Origin: Rubrimonas sp036735545
Lineage (GTDB): Bacteria > Pseudomonadota > Alphaproteobacteria > Rhodobacterales > Rhodobacteraceae
Assembly (NCBI GenBank): GCA_036735545.1
Contig: DAINOD010000002.1
Coordinates: 1 to 64,000 of the forward strand
Reading direction: 5' to 3'
Length of the DNA stretch: 64,000 bases
Shown here piece by piece: positions 1-10,825 of this stretch (positions are counted from its first letter, which is position 1; each line of letters opens with the position of its first letter). The position numbers were made by a program, and so were the translations under genes. The notes beneath the pieces are model-generated. The model made no database searches. It saw only the letters and a program-made list of their open reading frames with translations, and was not told the origin of the DNA.

Positions 1-1600
1 AGGCGCGCTGCTTCTCGTCCAGCGTGGACCCCGCGAGGATGCCGGCGAAGCCTAGGACGCCATTGAGCGGGGTGCGCAGCTCATGACTCATCACCGAGAT
101 GAACTCCGACTTGGCGCGGCTTGCGATCTGCGCCGCGTCGCGGGCCGCCTCCAGTTCGCTCTCGCGCGCCTTGCGCTCGGTGACGTCGAGGCGGGCCGCC
201 ATGATCTCGCCGCCCGGGGCGCGCTCGGCCCGACGCCAGACCCAGCGCCCGTCCGGCAGCCGCCGCTCCTCCTCGGCGCCGTCCGCCGCCTCCAGCATCG
301 CCCGCTCGCAGGAAACGACCTCCGGCGCGGCGGCGGCGGCGGCGAGCGATGCCCCCGGCGCCAGGACCTCCTCGAAGCCGGGCATCAGCGCGCGATAGGC
401 GTCGTTGCACGCGATCATGCGCAGGGCCGGGTCGAACATCGCCATGCCGATCGGCGCCACCTCCAGCGCGGCGAGCAGGCGGGCGCGCACCTGTTCGGCC
501 TCGACGCGGGCCTGCTCGGCGGCGGCGGCGCGGGCGCGCACTTCGGTCAGGTCGTGCAGCGTCAGCACGGCGCCCTCGCCGTCGGGCAAGGGCGCGACGG
601 AGGCATTGACCCAGCGCCCGCCGGCGTCCTCGCGCAGGCGCAGTTCGCGACGCAGGGGCGCGCGACGCGCCAGGGCGTCGCCGAGTTCGGCCATGGCGGC
701 GGCGTCGGGGCCTTCGCCGGCCAGGGCCGCCAGCGGACGCAGCCGGCGCAGCCGCGCCAGGTCGAGACCGGTCATCTCGGCGAAGGCGGGGTTGATCCAC
801 TCGGCGCGGCCGCGGCTGTCGAGTATCAGGACGCCGTCGCGGCTGCCCGAGGCGGCGGCCGCGAGGCGGCGCACGTCGCGCCCGGCGCCGGCCTGCGCGA
901 AGGCGATGCCCACCAGCAGCGAGGCCAGCGCCAGCGCCAGCACCAGCGTCAGCGGCGCGATGTCGGCGCGCGTGAGGCCGGAGACGGGGATCTCCCCGAT
1001 CCGCGTCAGCGCCACGCCGCTCATCCAGACGAAATGCAGCATCGCCACCCCGAGCGTCATCGCCAGGGCCGGCGCTGCGAGCCCTGCCCCACGCCAGCGA
1101 CGCAACCGCAACGCGGCGATGAAGAAGCCGGCGCCGATGACCGTGCCGAGCAGCGCCGGCCCGAAGGAGGCTTGCGTCACGCAGCCCGAGATGCCCGCGA
1201 CCCCGGCATGGTGCATCACGGCCACCGCGGCGCAGGCGAACAGCCCGCCGCGCAGATCGGCCCAACGACGCATCGAGCGGGCGCCGCAGGCCAGCACCCC
1301 GCCCGCCAGCAACGCGGCCAACGCCGAGAGGACGATGCTGACATGGGTGAAGCCGAGCGCCACGTCGGGCCTGAAGCCCACCATGGCCAGAAAATGCGTC
1401 GTCCAGACCCCTGCGGCGAACGCCGCCGCGGCCGTCAGGACCCAGCCGCGGGGACGCCGCGCCGTCTCGGCGAAGCGCAGCGCGCCGAAGCCCGCGGTCG
1501 CGGCCAGCACGCAGACCGCCGCAGCGGCGAGGACGTGGCGCAAGTCGTGCGTATGCGCGATGAAGACCCAGAGGCTCGCAAGTTCGGCTTGATCGACCAT
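1..1600 (-). CDS. MHYT-PAS sensor histidine kinase (3' end beyond window)
   Basis: Membrane-bound sensor kinase, read from an ATG at 1600 with GGAGG just upstream and open to base 1, so the catalytic ATPase domain lies outside the window. The first ~200 residues are hydrophobic and carry three MHYT-like motifs (TTHFLAMVGF about residue 68, MHHAGVAG about 129, MLHFVWMSG about 187), an integral-membrane sensor domain thought to bind a metal or gas ligand. One or two PAS-like segments follow (about 250-480), then the phosphoacceptor box SHELRTPLNG with His506. Whether a receiver domain follows cannot be seen. Family assignment is firm; ligand and partner are unknown. The reading frame was checked from start codon to H-box. 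Confidence 0.85.
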   Translation of the reverse strand, partial: MVDQAELASLWVFIAHTHDLRHVLAAAAVCVLAATAGFGALRFAETARRPRGWVLTAAAAFAAGVWTTHFLAMVGFRPDVALGFTHVSIVLSALAALLAGGVLACGARSMRRWADLRGGLFACAAVAVMHHAGVAGISGCVTQASFGPALLGTVIGAGFFIAALRLRRWRGAGLAAPALAMTLGVAMLHFVWMSGVALTRIGEIPVSGLTRADIAPLTLVLALALASLLVGIAFAQAGAGRDVRRLAAAASGSRDGVLILDSRGRAEWINPAFAEMTGLDLARLRRLRPLAALAGEGPDAAAMAELGDALARRAPLRRELRLREDAGGRWVNASVAPLPDGEGAVLTLHDLTEVRARAAAAEQARVEAEQVRARLLAALEVAPIGMAMFDPALRMIACNDAYRALMPGFEEVLAPGASLAAAAAAPEVVSCERAMLEAADGAEEERRLPDGRWVWRRAERAPGGEIMAARLDVTERKARESELEAARDAAQIASRAKSEFISVMSHELRTPLNGVLGFAGILAGSTLDEKQRA

Positions 1601-1642
1601 GACACCTCCGCCGGAGCGCTCGGAGGGCGCTGCGCCGCGGCG

Positions 1643-1662
1643 AAAGACTAGGGCCCCGAGTC
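1643..1662 (-). terminator. Candidate terminator downstream of mfd
   Basis: Read on the minus strand, gactcggggccctagtc folds into a short stem with one mismatch and is followed by TTTCG. It lies about 35 bases past the mfd stop and ahead of the histidine kinase gene. The stem is short and the T run minimal, so this is suggestive only. Confidence 0.4.
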
Positions 1663-1697
1663 TTAAGCGTCGGTGACCGTGCCGGGACGCGGCGCGC

Positions 1698-4600
1698 TCA
1701 GGCCGCCTTCTTCTCGGGCGTCAGCCACTTGGAAAGATCGCGCACCACGGCGAACGCGCCTTTCACCCGGTCCTCCGGCGTCGGCCAGTCGCGGCGGACG
1801 ACAAGGCGGTTGTCGCGCAGCTTCGCCAGCCCCCGCTGCTCCTGCATGAAGCGCACGAGACCCTCGGGATGGGCCACCTTGTCGCCGCGGAACTGGATCG
1901 TCGCGCCCTTCGGCCCGCCGTCGAGCTTCGCCACCCCCGCCTTGCGGCACAGGGTCTTGATGCGCACGATCCGCAGCAGCGTCTCCACCTCCGCCGGCGG
2001 CTTGCCGAAGCGGTCGTGCAGTTCGGCCGCGAAACCTTCCAGCTCGGCGCGCGTCTCGAAGCCGGAGAGCCGGCGATAGAGCCCGAGCCGCACGTCGAGG
2101 TCGGTCACGTAGTCCTCGGGGATCAGCACCGGCGCGCCGAGGTTGATCTGCGGCGCCCAGGTGTCCTCGACCTCGCCCAGCCCCTCGATCTCGCCGGCGC
2201 GCATGCGGGTGATCGTCTCCTCCAGCATGTCCTGGTAGAGTTCGAAGCCGACTTCCTTCACATGCCCCGACTGCTCCTCGCCCAGCAGGTTGCCGGCGCC
2301 GCGGATGTCGAGGTCGTGGGAGGCGAGCTGGAAGCCGGCGCCGAGCTGGTCGAGCCCGCCCAGCACCTTCAGCCGCTTCGCGGCGCCCTCGGTCATCGGC
2401 TTCTTGGGGTCGGTGGTCAGATAGGCGTAGGCCCGCGCCTTCGAGCGCCCGACGCGGCCGCGGATCTGGTGAAGCTGCGCCAGCCCGAACATGTCCGCCC
2501 GGTGCACGATCAGCGTGTTGGCGGTGGGGATGTCGAGGCCCGATTCGATGATGGTGGTCGCCACCAGAACGTCCGCCTGTCCGTCGTAGAAGGCGTTCAT
2601 GCGCCCGTCGAGATCGCCCGCGGCGAGCTGGCCGTGGGCGGTGATGACCTTCACCTCCGGCACATGGTCGCGCAGGAACTCCTCTATCTCGCGCAGGTCC
2701 GAGATGCGGGGCGCGACGTAGAAGGCCTGCCCGCCGCGATAGCGCTCGCGCAACAACGCCTCGCGCACCGTCACCGGGTCCCACGGCGTGACGTAGGTGC
2801 GCACGGCGAGGCGGTCCACGGGGGGCGTCGCGATGATCGACAGCTCCCGCACGCCGGACATCGCCAGTTGCAGCGTGCGCGGGATGGGGGTGGCGGTCAT
2901 GGTCAGCACGTGGACGTCCGAGCGGAGCTGCTTCAGCCGCTCCTTGTGCTGGACGCCGAAGTGCTGCTCCTCGTCGATGATCAGCAGGCCGAGGTCGGAG
3001 AAGCGGATCGACTTGGCCAGGAGCGCGTGGGTGCCGATGACGATGTCCACCGTCCCGCGCGACAGGCCGTCGCGGGTCTCGGCCGCCTCCCGAGCGGGCG
3101 TGAAGCGGGAGAGCTGGCGCACCTTCAGCGGCGTGCCGGAGAAGCGCTCGGCGAAGCCCTTGGCGTGCTGGCGGGCCAGCAGGGTCGTGGGCGCCACCAC
3201 CGCCACCTGAGCGCCGCCCATCGCGGCGACGAAGGCCGCGCGCAGGGCAACCTCGGTCTTGCCGAAGCCGACGTCGCCGCACACCAGCCGGTCCATGGGC
3301 CGGCCCGAGCCGAGGTCCTGCAGGGCGTCGGCGATCGCGTTGAGCTGGTCCTCGGTCTCCTCGTAGGGAAAGCGGGCGCAGAACTCGTCCCAAGCGCCGG
3401 GGGGCGGCGTGAACACGCGCCCCGCCCGCAGCGCGCGTTCGGCAGCGACCTGGATCAGCTTCTCGGCGATGTCGCGCAGGCGCTGCTTCAGCCTGGCCTT
3501 GCGCGCCTGCCAGGCGCCCCCGCCCAGCCGGTCGAGCAGCGCGTCGGCGACATCGCCGTAGCGGGTCAGCAGCTCGATGTTCTCCACCGGCAGATAGAGC
3601 TTGGCGCCGCCGGCGTATTCGATCGCGATGCACTCGTGCGGCGCGCCGGCGGCCTCGATCGTCACGAGGCCGAGATAGCGCCCGATGCCGTGCTCGACAT
3701 GCACCACCAGATCGCCCACCGACAGCGACGCCGCCTCGGTGAGGAAGTTCTCCGCCCGCTTCTTCGACGTCGCGCGCACCAGCCGGTCGCCGAGAACGTC
3801 CTGCTCGGAGATGACGGTGAGCCGCGCGGTCTCGAAGCCCTGCTCCAGCGGCCAGACCATCAGGTGGACGCCGCCCTTCGCCGCGACCACCGCGCGCCAG
3901 TCCTCGGCGGGCCTTGCGCCCTTGACCCCATGGTCGGCCATCAGCGTCGCGAGGCGGTCGCGCGCGCCCTCCGACCAGCTCGCCAGCACCACCGGCCCCT
4001 CGGCCAGCCGCGCGGCGACGTGCGCGGCCAGCGCGTCGAAGATGTTCACGCCCTCGCGCTGTCGCTCGGGCGCGAAACTGCGGCCCGGGCGGCCGCCGGC
4101 GTCCACGATCCCGGGGCCGGGCGGGCGGCGGCCCGGCTCGAAGCGGCGCACGGGGCGGCCGTCGAGCGCGCCCGCCCAGGCGGCGTCGTCGAGATAGAGC
4201 ATCTCCGGCGGCAGCGGCTTGTAAACCGCGCCAGCCATGCCGCCGCCCTTGCGGGCGTCGTAGTGGTCGCGCACCATCTCGAGCCGCGCCGCCCGCGCCT
4301 CCTCGGCGCGGTCGTCCATCGTCACAGGGGCGCCGGGCAGGAAGTCGAACAGCGTCGCCATGCGCTCGTGGAAGAACGGCGCCCAATGCTCCATGCCCTG
4401 GTGCTTGCGACCCGCCGAGACCGAGGCGTAGAGCGCGTCGTCAAGGTTGGCGGCGCCGAAGGTCTCGCGATAGCGGGTGCGGAAGCGGGCGATGGCCTCG
4501 GGCTCGAGGATGACCTCGGAAGCCGGCGCCAGCGCGACCTCGCCGATCTTCTCCACGGTGCGCTGGGTTGCGGGCTCGAAGCGGCGGGCGCCGTCCAGCA

Positions 4601-5162
4601 CGTCGCCGAAGAAGTCGAGCCGCACCGGCAGGGCCGCGCCGGGCGGAAAGACGTCCACGATCCCGCCGCGCACGGCGAAGTCTCCGGGCTCGGAGACGAC
4701 CGTGGCGCGGTTGTAGCCCATGCGCGCCAGATAGCCGAGCAAGGCGTCGGTCTCGACGCGCTGGCCAACCCCGGCTGCGAAACTGGCGCCGCGCACGGTG
4801 GCGGCGTCGGGAGCGCGCTGCATGGCGGCGGCGACGGTGGTCAGCACGACGGCCTCGCCCTTCAGCCCCTGCGCCAGCAGCGCGAGCGCGGCCATGCGCG
4901 CCGCGGCGATCTCGGCGTTGGGCGAGACGCGGTCGTAGGGCAGGCAGTCCCATGCCGGGAAGCGGATCAGCGGCAGCGCCGGCGCGACGACGCGCAGCGC
5001 GTCGGCCATGGCGGCGGCGCGGCGGTCGTCGCGGGCGACGTGGATGGCCGGGCCGCCGGCCCGCGCGACCAGTTCGGCCAGCAGGGTCGCGTCATAGCCC
5101 TCGGGCGCGCCGCCGACCGAGACGGCGCCGGGATCGAGCGACTTTCGAACGGATGCGGCCAT
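1698..5162 (-). CDS. mfd: Transcription-repair coupling factor Mfd
   Basis: A DNA translocase that removes RNA polymerase stalled at lesions and recruits UvrA for excision repair. 1154 residues, the usual length. The N-terminal UvrB-like module, a CarD-like RNA-polymerase-interaction domain (VGDLVVHVEHGIGRYLG), the DEAD-type motor with Walker A GDVGFGKT (Lys635) and DEEQ box (730-733), the helicase C domain (GRVGRSKARAYAYL) and the C-terminal TRCF domain are in canonical order. The start is ATG 5162; the frame stays open upstream to 5309, but that extension is arginine/alanine-rich and unlike the family N-terminus. It is divergent from the lipoprotein genes with a 158-base gap. Confidence 0.97.
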   Translation of the reverse strand: MAASVRKSLDPGAVSVGGAPEGYDATLLAELVARAGGPAIHVARDDRRAAAMADALRVVAPALPLIRFPAWDCLPYDRVSPNAEIAAARMAALALLAQGLKGEAVVLTTVAAAMQRAPDAATVRGASFAAGVGQRVETDALLGYLARMGYNRATVVSEPGDFAVRGGIVDVFPPGAALPVRLDFFGDVLDGARRFEPATQRTVEKIGEVALAPASEVILEPEAIARFRTRYRETFGAANLDDALYASVSAGRKHQGMEHWAPFFHERMATLFDFLPGAPVTMDDRAEEARAARLEMVRDHYDARKGGGMAGAVYKPLPPEMLYLDDAAWAGALDGRPVRRFEPGRRPPGPGIVDAGGRPGRSFAPERQREGVNIFDALAAHVAARLAEGPVVLASWSEGARDRLATLMADHGVKGARPAEDWRAVVAAKGGVHLMVWPLEQGFETARLTVISEQDVLGDRLVRATSKKRAENFLTEAASLSVGDLVVHVEHGIGRYLGLVTIEAAGAPHECIAIEYAGGAKLYLPVENIELLTRYGDVADALLDRLGGGAWQARKARLKQRLRDIAEKLIQVAAERALRAGRVFTPPPGAWDEFCARFPYEETEDQLNAIADALQDLGSGRPMDRLVCGDVGFGKTEVALRAAFVAAMGGAQVAVVAPTTLLARQHAKGFAERFSGTPLKVRQLSRFTPAREAAETRDGLSRGTVDIVIGTHALLAKSIRFSDLGLLIIDEEQHFGVQHKERLKQLRSDVHVLTMTATPIPRTLQLAMSGVRELSIIATPPVDRLAVRTYVTPWDPVTVREALLRERYRGGQAFYVAPRISDLREIEEFLRDHVPEVKVITAHGQLAAGDLDGRMNAFYDGQADVLVATTIIESGLDIPTANTLIVHRADMFGLAQLHQIRGRVGRSKARAYAYLTTDPKKPMTEGAAKRLKVLGGLDQLGAGFQLASHDLDIRGAGNLLGEEQSGHVKEVGFELYQDMLEETITRMRAGEIEGLGEVEDTWAPQINLGAPVLIPEDYVTDLDVRLGLYRRLSGFETRAELEGFAAELHDRFGKPPAEVETLLRIVRIKTLCRKAGVAKLDGGPKGATIQFRGDKVAHPEGLVRFMQEQRGLAKLRDNRLVVRRDWPTPEDRVKGAFAVVRDLSKWLTPEKKAA

Positions 5163-5320
5163 GCGAGCGCGACCTAGCGCGGGCGGTGCGGCGACGCAAG
5201 CCGCGCGCGCCCTGCGGCCGGCGCGGCCGCGCCAGGACAATTTTCCGTGGCGATCTTGACGCGCCGACCGCGCGTCACTCCTCTCTCCACCACAACTAGA
5301 CACGGGCAAGGTGGTCTGAG

Positions 5321-5836
5321 ATGCGCGCAGCGATTCTCCTGATGGCTGGCCTAGCGGGTGGCTGCGCCGCGGGCGGCTCGACGGTGCATTCGACCCGCAA
5401 TCTCGGCGGCGTCGCGTCCACCGATTTCATCTCGCTCGCCGCCGCTCCGGTCGTCGAGATACGTGGCGCGCCGCCGGGCGGCGCATCGCCCGAGATGGTC
5501 GCCGCGGCGTTGCGCCTGCCCTCCGGATTCGCCCAGCGGCCGTTCCGCCTCGCCGCCCCCGGCGAGTCAGGCACGCGCCTGGTGCTGGTTTTCGGGGCGC
5601 GCGCCATCGATGAAAGCGCCGTTTGCACACCGGGCGGCGGAGGCGTCGGCGGAGCTCCGGCGCGCCTCGAAGTCGGCGGCGCGCTGTGTGTCGGCGAGCG
5701 GGCGCGCGCCTCGGGCGTGCTCGTGTCCAACGCCACGGACCCGTCGGACCCCGCCTACGTCGCGGCGCTGCAGGCGTTGACGAACGGAATGCGGCAGGCG
5801 GACGACCGCCCCCGCCCGCGTTTGGGTGCAGATTGA
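5321..5836 (+). CDS. Small lipoprotein, paralog 1 of 3
   Basis: A 171-residue predicted lipoprotein: short hydrophobic signal and lipobox LAGGC with Cys15. No known domain recognised. The mature part shares a pattern with the next two genes: a VEIRGAPPGG-like stretch, an Ala-rich helix ending in LRLP, an FRLAAPG segment, RLVLVF, a Cys, then LCVGERARASG. The stop TGA overlaps the start of paralog 2. First gene of an apparent three-gene operon reading away from mfd. Function unknown; probably periplasmic, membrane-anchored. Confidence 0.75.
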   Translation: MRAAILLMAGLAGGCAAGGSTVHSTRNLGGVASTDFISLAAAPVVEIRGAPPGGASPEMVAAALRLPSGFAQRPFRLAAPGESGTRLVLVFGARAIDESAVCTPGGGGVGGAPARLEVGGALCVGERARASGVLVSNATDPSDPAYVAALQALTNGMRQADDRPRPRLGAD

Positions 5837-6396
5837 TGAACGCGTCTTGCAGGAGCGCGGCGTTATGGACCGCGGTGGCGGGGCTTTCGGCCTGCGCCGC
5901 CGCCGGGCCGCAGCTCGTCCATTCGGTCGACATCCGCTCCAACTTCTCCCCGGCCGGGTTCAGCGCCTTCGCGGCCTCCGGTCCTGCAGTCGCCTTTGTC
6001 GGACGCCTGCCGGGGGAGGCGAGCCCGACCGACACGGCCGCAGCGCTACGCCTTCCCGGCCGGTGGCCGCAGACGCCTTTCCGCCCGGTCGACGCCATGG
6101 AGCGCGGCCAGCGCATCGTCATCGCGTTCGGCGCGGCGGGAGACCCCGGCGCCCTTTGCGACACCCCCCAGACGCCGGGCGAGACGCCAGGCCGTCTCGA
6201 GGCGTCGGCTGCGTATTGCATCGGCAGTCGCGTCGCCTCGTCCGGCCGCCTGAGCGACTCCCGTCCGCTCGTCCCCGGCGACCCGGCCTTCACCGACTCG
6301 ATGCGCGCGCTGCTCGGTGAAATCGCGTCCTCGCGGGAACCCTTCGAGAGCAACCGGCAGGACAACAGCGACGATTGTCCCGTTCCTACTTGCTGA
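5836..6396 (+). CDS. Small lipoprotein, paralog 2 of 3
   Basis: 186 residues, starting at an ATG that shares one base with the preceding stop (TGATG). The N-terminus has a signal with lipobox GLSAC (Cys20). The body aligns by eye to its neighbours: AALRLP, then TPFRPVDAMERGQRIVIAF, a Cys, AYCIGSRVASSGRL. The two mature cysteines sit where those of paralog 1 do, suggesting a conserved disulfide in the periplasm. The C-terminal tail is longer and polar, and its 3' end overlaps the third gene. No function can be assigned. Confidence 0.75.
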   Translation: MNASCRSAALWTAVAGLSACAAAGPQLVHSVDIRSNFSPAGFSAFAASGPAVAFVGRLPGEASPTDTAAALRLPGRWPQTPFRPVDAMERGQRIVIAFGAAGDPGALCDTPQTPGETPGRLEASAAYCIGSRVASSGRLSDSRPLVPGDPAFTDSMRALLGEIASSREPFESNRQDNSDDCPVPTC

Positions 6397-6881
6397 GACA
6401 CCGCCTTCTCGCCGCCGCCCTGGCGCTCAGCGCGTGCGATGACGGCGCCACGATCACGCGCGTCGACCGGCTGGTGGGCGACGTGCGCAGCTACGTCACC
6501 ACAATGGCGCTCGGCGGCATGGCGGTGGAGAGCCATGGCGCCCCCTTCGACGGCGTCACGCCGCAGGAGGTCGCCGCGCGCCTGCGCCTGCCGCCGGCCT
6601 ATCCCACCGGCGCCGGGTTCCGCGCCGCAGCGCCGGGCGACGCGGAGCGGCTGGTGCTGGACTTCAACCCCGGCGTTCCCGGCCGCGCAGCCGCCGCCTG
6701 CCGCGGCGCCCTCGGCGCGGCGCAGCGGAACCGGGGCGAGGTCGGCTTTTCCGTCAGCGCGACGCTGTGTTCGGGCGAACGGGTGCTGGTCTCCGGCCAC
6801 CTCGACGCCCGCAGGGTGCGCGCCGACGACGCGGAGGGCTTCCGCCGGGCCATGACCGCCCTCCTCCAGCAGATGTTCTGA
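6375..6881 (+). CDS. Small lipoprotein, paralog 3 of 3
   Basis: 168 residues if started at TTG 6375, inside the end of paralog 2; an alternative TTG at 6390 straddles that stop. No ATG precedes the signal peptide. The lipobox is ALSAC (Cys21) followed by Asp-Asp. The family pattern recurs: VESHGAPFDG, VAARLRLP, FRAAAPGDAERLVLDF, a Cys, then LCSGERVLVSGHL. The Asp after the lipid-bearing Cys would favour inner-membrane retention by the E. coli rule; whether that holds here is unknown. It ends 7 bases from the convergent uup stop. Confidence 0.7.
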   Translation: MSRSYLLRHRLLAAALALSACDDGATITRVDRLVGDVRSYVTTMALGGMAVESHGAPFDGVTPQEVAARLRLPPAYPTGAGFRAAAPGDAERLVLDFNPGVPGRAAAACRGALGAAQRNRGEVGFSVSATLCSGERVLVSGHLDARRVRADDAEGFRRAMTALLQQMF

Positions 6882-6888
6882 CGCGTCC

Positions 6889-8703
<1,815 letters not shown>

Positions 8704-8790
8704 GGCGGGGTTCTGGCGCGCGCGGCCGCCGCGGTCAACGGCCCCGCTGGCGGCTCGACCGCCGCGCGGCGTCCGGCTAGGCTCCGCGCC

Positions 8791-10002
8791 ATGCACGCCA
8801 TCGCCCCCCGCCCCGCCCCCCTGAACCCCCTGCTCGCTGCGACCTTCGAGCCGCCGGTCATGGAGGCGCGGCGCTGGATCGCCGGCCGCGTCTTTCCGGC
8901 CGAGAAGCCGCTCCTGAACCTCAGCCAGGCCGCGCCGGTCGACCCGCCGCCCGAGCCCCTGCGCCGCGCCATCGCCGAGGCCGCGCTGGAGCGGCCCGAG
9001 GCGCATCTCTACGGTCCGGTCCTGGGCGACGGCGATCTGCGCGAGGCGGTGGCCGAGCGCTGGTCGGCGCTCTATGGCGGGCGCATCGGGGCTGGCGAGG
9101 TCGCGATCACGTCCGGCTGCAACCAGGCCTTCTGCGCCGCCGTGGCGACGGTCGCAGGACCGGGCGACGCCGTGATCCTGCCGACGCCGTGGTATTTCAA
9201 TCACCGCATGTGGCTCGACATGGCGGGGATCGAGACCGTCCCCCTGCCCTGCGACGCCGACGGCATGCCCGACCCGGAGCGGGCGGCGGCGCTGATCGGC
9301 CCCCGCACGCGCGCGCTCGTCCTCGTGACGCCCAACAATCCGACGGGCGCGGCGTATCCACCCGAACTGATCGCGGCCTTCTACGCTTTGGCGCAGGCGC
9401 GGGGGCTGGCGCTGATCCTCGACGAAACCTACCGCGACTTCCGCGCCGCCGAGGGGCCGGCGCACGACCTTTTCGCCCGCGACGGCTGGGGGGAGACGCT
9501 TGTGCACCTCTACAGTTTCTCCAAGGTCTACCGGCTGACAGGCCATCGCGTCGGGGCGATGGTCGCCTCGGCGGCGCGGCTTGCCCAGGCGGAGAAGTTC
9601 CTCGACACGCTGACCATCTGCCCCACGCGCCTCGGTCAGATCGCGGCGCTGCACGGATTGCGCCATCTCGGCGACTGGGTGGCGGGGGAGCGGGCGGAGG
9701 TGCTGCGCCGGCGCGACGTGCTGCGGGCGGCTTTCGCCGAGGGGGTTGGCGGCTGGCGGCTGCTCTCCTCCGGCGCCTATTTCGCCCGCGTCGCGCACCC
9801 CTTCGCCCTGCGCTCCGACGCGGTGGCGCAGGGGCTGGCGGCGCAGCAGAACCTTCTGGCGCTGCCGGGCACGATGTTCGCGCCGCTGGCGGCGGCGGGG
9901 GGCGACGGCAGCGCCGAGACCACGCTGCGCATCGCCTTCGCCAACGCCGACGCGGCGGGCCTCGCCGACTGCGTGCGGCGGTTGCGAGCCTACGCCCCCT
10001 AG
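8791..10002 (+). CDS. Fold-type I PLP aminotransferase
   Basis: 403-residue class I/II aminotransferase. Visible landmarks are YGPVLGDGDLREAVAERW near the N-terminus, the TPNNPTG loop, the DETYRDF segment whose Asp contacts the PLP pyridine nitrogen, and SFSKVYRLTGHRVG with the Schiff-base lysine. Cytosolic. The amino donor cannot be deduced. The start is the ATG at 8791, divergent from uup with an 87-base gap. Its TAG stop interlocks with the opposing SDR stop in a CTAG, so the two genes share their last bases. Confidence 0.88.
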   Translation: MHAIAPRPAPLNPLLAATFEPPVMEARRWIAGRVFPAEKPLLNLSQAAPVDPPPEPLRRAIAEAALERPEAHLYGPVLGDGDLREAVAERWSALYGGRIGAGEVAITSGCNQAFCAAVATVAGPGDAVILPTPWYFNHRMWLDMAGIETVPLPCDADGMPDPERAAALIGPRTRALVLVTPNNPTGAAYPPELIAAFYALAQARGLALILDETYRDFRAAEGPAHDLFARDGWGETLVHLYSFSKVYRLTGHRVGAMVASAARLAQAEKFLDTLTICPTRLGQIAALHGLRHLGDWVAGERAEVLRRRDVLRAAFAEGVGGWRLLSSGAYFARVAHPFALRSDAVAQGLAAQQNLLALPGTMFAPLAAAGGDGSAETTLRIAFANADAAGLADCVRRLRAYAP

Positions 10003-10661
10003 AAGGGCAACGGCTCGCCCCGCCAGTCCTCGACGACGCCGGTATGGTCGGGGCCCAGCGCGTCGAAGCGCGCCAGCAGCCCCGCCGCGCTCTCTCCGGG
10101 CGCGATGTCGGCCCCCGAGCCGCCCATGTCGGTGCGCACCCAACCCGGGTGGTAGGACCCGACGGCGACCGGCGCCAGCTCCACGGCGAGGTTCATCGCG
10201 AGATTGGTCGCGGCGGCCTTGGAGGCGCGGTAGATGTAGGCGGAGCCCTTGGCCCGCGCAGAGACGCCCATCTGCGAGCTGATCACCGCCACCCGCGGCC
10301 GCACGCTGCGCTTCAGCGCGGGCAGGAACGCGCGCACGGTGAAGAACGGCCCCGCGACGTTCACCGCCATGACCTGCGCCCAAGCCTCGGGGGTATAGGC
10401 CGGATCCTCGATCCCGCCGCGGCCGGCGTAGACGCCGGCGTTGCAGACCAGAACGTCCACCGCGCCCCCGCCCAGCGACGCGGCCGCGGCCGTCAGCGAC
10501 GCCGGGTCGGTGACGTCCACGACCAGCGGCTGCGCGCCCGACGGCGCTGCGGCGGCGTCGCGGACCCCGGCGAGCACGCGGTCGCCGCGAGCCAGCGCCG
10601 CCTCGGTCAGCGCGCGCCCGACGCCGCGGCCGGCGCCGGTGATGAGCAGGGTCTGGGGCAT
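9999..10661 (-). CDS. Short-chain dehydrogenase/reductase
   Basis: 220-residue Rossmann-fold oxidoreductase with TGAGRGVGRAL nucleotide-binding loop, CNAG, catalytic Ser in VISSQMG and YRASK for Tyr/Lys. A GTG directly precedes the chosen ATG; GGGAGA sits five bases upstream of the ATG. SDRs of this short form reduce varied carbonyls with NAD(P)H; substrate unknown. Convergent with the aminotransferase. Confidence 0.85.
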   Translation of the reverse strand: MPQTLLITGAGRGVGRALTEAALARGDRVLAGVRDAAAAPSGAQPLVVDVTDPASLTAAAASLGGGAVDVLVCNAGVYAGRGGIEDPAYTPEAWAQVMAVNVAGPFFTVRAFLPALKRSVRPRVAVISSQMGVSARAKGSAYIYRASKAAATNLAMNLAVELAPVAVGSYHPGWVRTDMGGSGADIAPGESAAGLLARFDALGPDHTGVVEDWRGEPLPF

Positions 10662-10776
10662 CACGATCTCCCATTGTCTTCGCCCACGGCTTAGCCCGGC
10701 CGGCGGCAGCCTGCCATGGTGCGGCGCGGCAGAAGGTCTTGCGGCGATGCGATAGCAATGTCATTACAGCATCGAC

Positions 10777-10791
10777 CGGCAAAGCTTGCCG
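10777..10791. promoter_or_regulatory. Dyad upstream of ccr
   Basis: CGGCAA-AGC-TTGCCG, a perfect 6-3-6 inverted repeat, ends 34 bases before the ccr start. ccr expression is carbon-source controlled in relatives, so an operator here is plausible, but no regulator gene is adjacent and the site is short. Confidence 0.35.
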
Positions 10792-10825
10792 ATTGTTGCG
10801 CAGTCCCAAATCGTCCGGAGGACCC

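Noticed and set aside
1869..5177. Very long open frame on the plus strand opposite mfd
   Set aside because: Composition is Arg/His/Gly-rich with no recognisable domain, and it mirrors the codon structure of mfd on the other strand; typical of GC-rich antisense frames.
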